Shown here in pieces: positions 4,806 to 5,713 of a stretch of 5,713 nucleotides of DNA. The stretch comes from Acidobacteriota bacterium (GTDB lineage: Bacteria > Acidobacteriota > UBA4820 > DSQY01), in NCBI GenBank assembly GCA_022759065.1, contig JAEMPZ010000082.1, positions 1-5,713 on the forward strand, given 5' to 3'. Position 1 is the first letter of the stretch. Every line of letters starts with the position of its first letter. The notes below the pieces were generated by a model. The model saw nothing but the letters and a program-made list of their open reading frames with translations. It was not told the origin of the DNA and searched no databases. A program made the position numbers and the translations under genes.

Positions 4806-5558
4806 TTACTTGTTGATCGGAAAAGTCTCGATTGTTTCTATCCGCGCTGCCGTAGAGCGCGGGTCCACCAGAAGGTCGCGAGTCAAGGCCATCTCTAACT
4901 CGTAGTTCCTATCGTCTTTGGTGCGAACCGGCTCCCCTTGGGGGTCAAAGACGTAGTTGCCCGCCCCGGCGAAAGGCTCCTCCGGGCTCTCGGAGGCGCA
5001 GATGCAGCAGCCTATCGTAAAGACGCCGTTTTCAATGGCGCGCGCCCGCAGCAGCGTTTTCCAGACGTGATCGCGCCGCCAGGGCCACCACGCCACGACG
5101 ACAAGCGCGCCGCAGCCCGCCTCAAGAACGAGGGCGCGGGCCTGTTCCGGGTATCTCAGGTCGTTGCAGTTTATAAGGCCGGCCTTCACGCCGCCCAGCT
5201 CCACGCAGGCGTAGCGATCGCCCGGATCCCAAATTTCGCGCTCGCCGTTAGGCTCGAAAAGGTGGACCTTGTCGTAGCGCGCCACCTCGCGGCCAAAGCG
5301 CCAGACCGTCATCCTGTTTCGGCGCTCCTCGCTTATCGAGCCGAAAAAGAAAGCGGTTTCGGGGTGCGCGGCGGAAATTGACGAGAACGTGGCGCGTGCG
5401 CGCTCCGGCTCGACGTGGCGCGTGTAGCCGTTAAGAAAACTTTCCGGGAAGACGACCCACCGAGCCCCTTCAGCGGCGGCCCTCGATGCCTCTTCCTCGC
5501 ACCGCTTCAGGTTCGATTCCGCGTCCAAGCAGACAAAGCGGGAGAGATAAACCTTCAT
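4806..5558 (-). CDS. Carbon-nitrogen hydrolase, omega-amidase/Nit2-like
   Basis: A 250-residue cytoplasmic enzyme of the nitrilase superfamily, which cleaves amide or nitrile C-N bonds through a Cys-Glu-Lys triad. All three are visible: Glu39 in VVFPESFLNGY, Lys97 in RYDKVHLFEPNGE (with the second conserved Glu106), and Cys131 in GLINCNDLRYPEQARAL. WWPWRRDHVWKTLLRARAIENGVF (157-180) resembles the region after the nucleophile in YafV/Nit2 omega-amidases, which hydrolyse 2-oxoglutaramate and 2-oxosuccinamate. The Cys motif reads CNDLRYPE rather than the usual CYDLRFPE, so the substrate may differ. A cysteine cluster GCCICASE (183-190) is unusual. The start ATG gives the expected MKVYLSRF first strand but has no good ribosome site, and a promoter-like -10 sits 6 nt upstream, so the transcript may be leaderless. 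It is a lone gene, convergent with cysE, with no transaminase neighbour in view. Family secure; substrate inferred only. Confidence 0.9.
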   Translation of the reverse strand: MKVYLSRFVCLDAESNLKRCEEEASRAAAEGARWVVFPESFLNGYTRHVEPERARATFSSISAAHPETAFFFGSISEERRNRMTVWRFGREVARYDKVHLFEPNGEREIWDPGDRYACVELGGVKAGLINCNDLRYPEQARALVLEAGCGALVVVAWWPWRRDHVWKTLLRARAIENGVFTIGCCICASESPEEPFAGAGNYVFDPQGEPVRTKDDRNYELEMALTRDLLVDPRSTAARIETIETFPINK

Positions 5559-5564
5559 AAAGCT

Positions 5565-5594
5565 ATTTTACCACCGCCCAAAAGGCCCGATCAA
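5565..5594 (-). promoter_or_regulatory. Candidate leaderless promoter of the amidase gene
   Basis: On the minus strand TTGATC (5589-5594, 4 of 6) is followed after 18 nt by TAAAAT (5565-5570, 5 of 6), then AGCTTT and ATG. With the usual distance from the -10 box, transcription would begin at or next to the A of the start codon. No Shine-Dalgarno is present in the last 10 nt. The -35 box lies inside the last 21-nt repeat unit. Confidence 0.45.
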
Positions 5595-5706
5595 GGGTAT
5601 GAACGCTCCATGCGAGACTAAGGACGGCCCGTTCAGCGGCGAGAGTGGTTCCTTCAGCGCCGAGAGCGCTGTGTTCAATAGGATGAGCGCTCCGTTCAGG
5701 ATGCGG
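5581..5706. repeat. Degenerate 21-nt tandem array, six units
   Basis: On the plus strand six consecutive 21-nt units begin at 5581, 5602, 5623, 5644, 5665 and 5686. Each opens with an agcgct-like hexamer (aaaggc, aacgct, gacggc, agtggt, agcgct, agcgct), most continue with ccgttcag-like sequence, and several end in gatg or cgag. The three units at 5623-5685 and the one at 5686 are clearest; the two nearest the amidase gene are the most worn. The array may continue past the window edge. Because 21 is a multiple of three, the minus strand stays open across it, from the edge to a TAG at 5563-5565, with a seven-residue rhythm. There are no unique spacers, so it is not CRISPR. It is the only content of the gap from 5559 to the end besides the promoter. 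Confidence 0.6.
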
Positions 5707-5713
5707 GCCCGGC

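Noticed and set aside
5581..5706. CRISPR-like array
   Set aside because: Units are contiguous 21-nt degenerate repeats with no unique spacers between them and no cas genes nearby.
5563..5713. Open minus-strand frame entering from the right edge and ending in TAG, possibly the end of an upstream gene
   Set aside because: The openness follows from a 21-nt repeat period that is a multiple of three; the translation is a worn seven-residue repeat. A true gene end cannot be excluded without sequence to the right.

Overview
The window reads as ordinary chromosomal DNA from a GC-rich free-living bacterium. Most starts carry clear Shine-Dalgarno sites, coding density is high, and all five core gene products are housekeeping or metabolic families; the sixth is a small exported protein that I do not recognise. 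No plasmid, phage, transposase, CRISPR or RNA gene is visible. The lineage cannot be fixed from these genes. The short tandem and inverted repeats packed between genes remind me, from memory only, of genomes of uncultured environmental Gram-negative-like bacteria.

Layout. Positions 5-3120 hold a tight leftward operon in the order rsmI (16S rRNA 2'-O-methyltransferase), a DHH/DHHA1 phosphoesterase of the NrnA type (nanoRNA/pAp hydrolysis) and a biosynthetic-type acetyl-CoA acetyltransferase. The first two genes overlap by 8 bp, and the thiolase ribosome site overlaps the stop of the phosphoesterase, so the three are probably co-transcribed and translationally coupled. A sigma70-like promoter lies at 3203-3231. 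Positions 3121-3362 are gene-free and contain that promoter, a 9-nt periodic repeat in the rsmI leader, and a strong hairpin that may end transcription of the next gene. Positions 3363-3989 encode (leftward) a small exported protein of unknown function. It diverges from a short-form serine O-acetyltransferase (cysE, 4126-4698, rightward), the enzyme that makes O-acetylserine for cysteine synthesis. Positions 4806-5558 encode (leftward) a carbon-nitrogen hydrolase that most resembles omega-amidase/Nit2-type enzymes. It is convergent with cysE, and the gap between them is a large imperfect inverted repeat built of 7- and 8-nt tandem units. Positions 5559-5713 hold a degenerate six-copy array of 21-nt units that runs into the amidase promoter.

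The gene content gives no sign of a new multi-gene system. The more unusual material is the non-coding and repeat structure: a perfect 27-nt palindrome that replaces exactly nine codons near the rsmI start, repeat-built untranslated regions and terminator-like sequence, and a possible leaderless promoter whose -35 box lies inside a tandem repeat. These can be tested by genome-wide searches for the same motifs.
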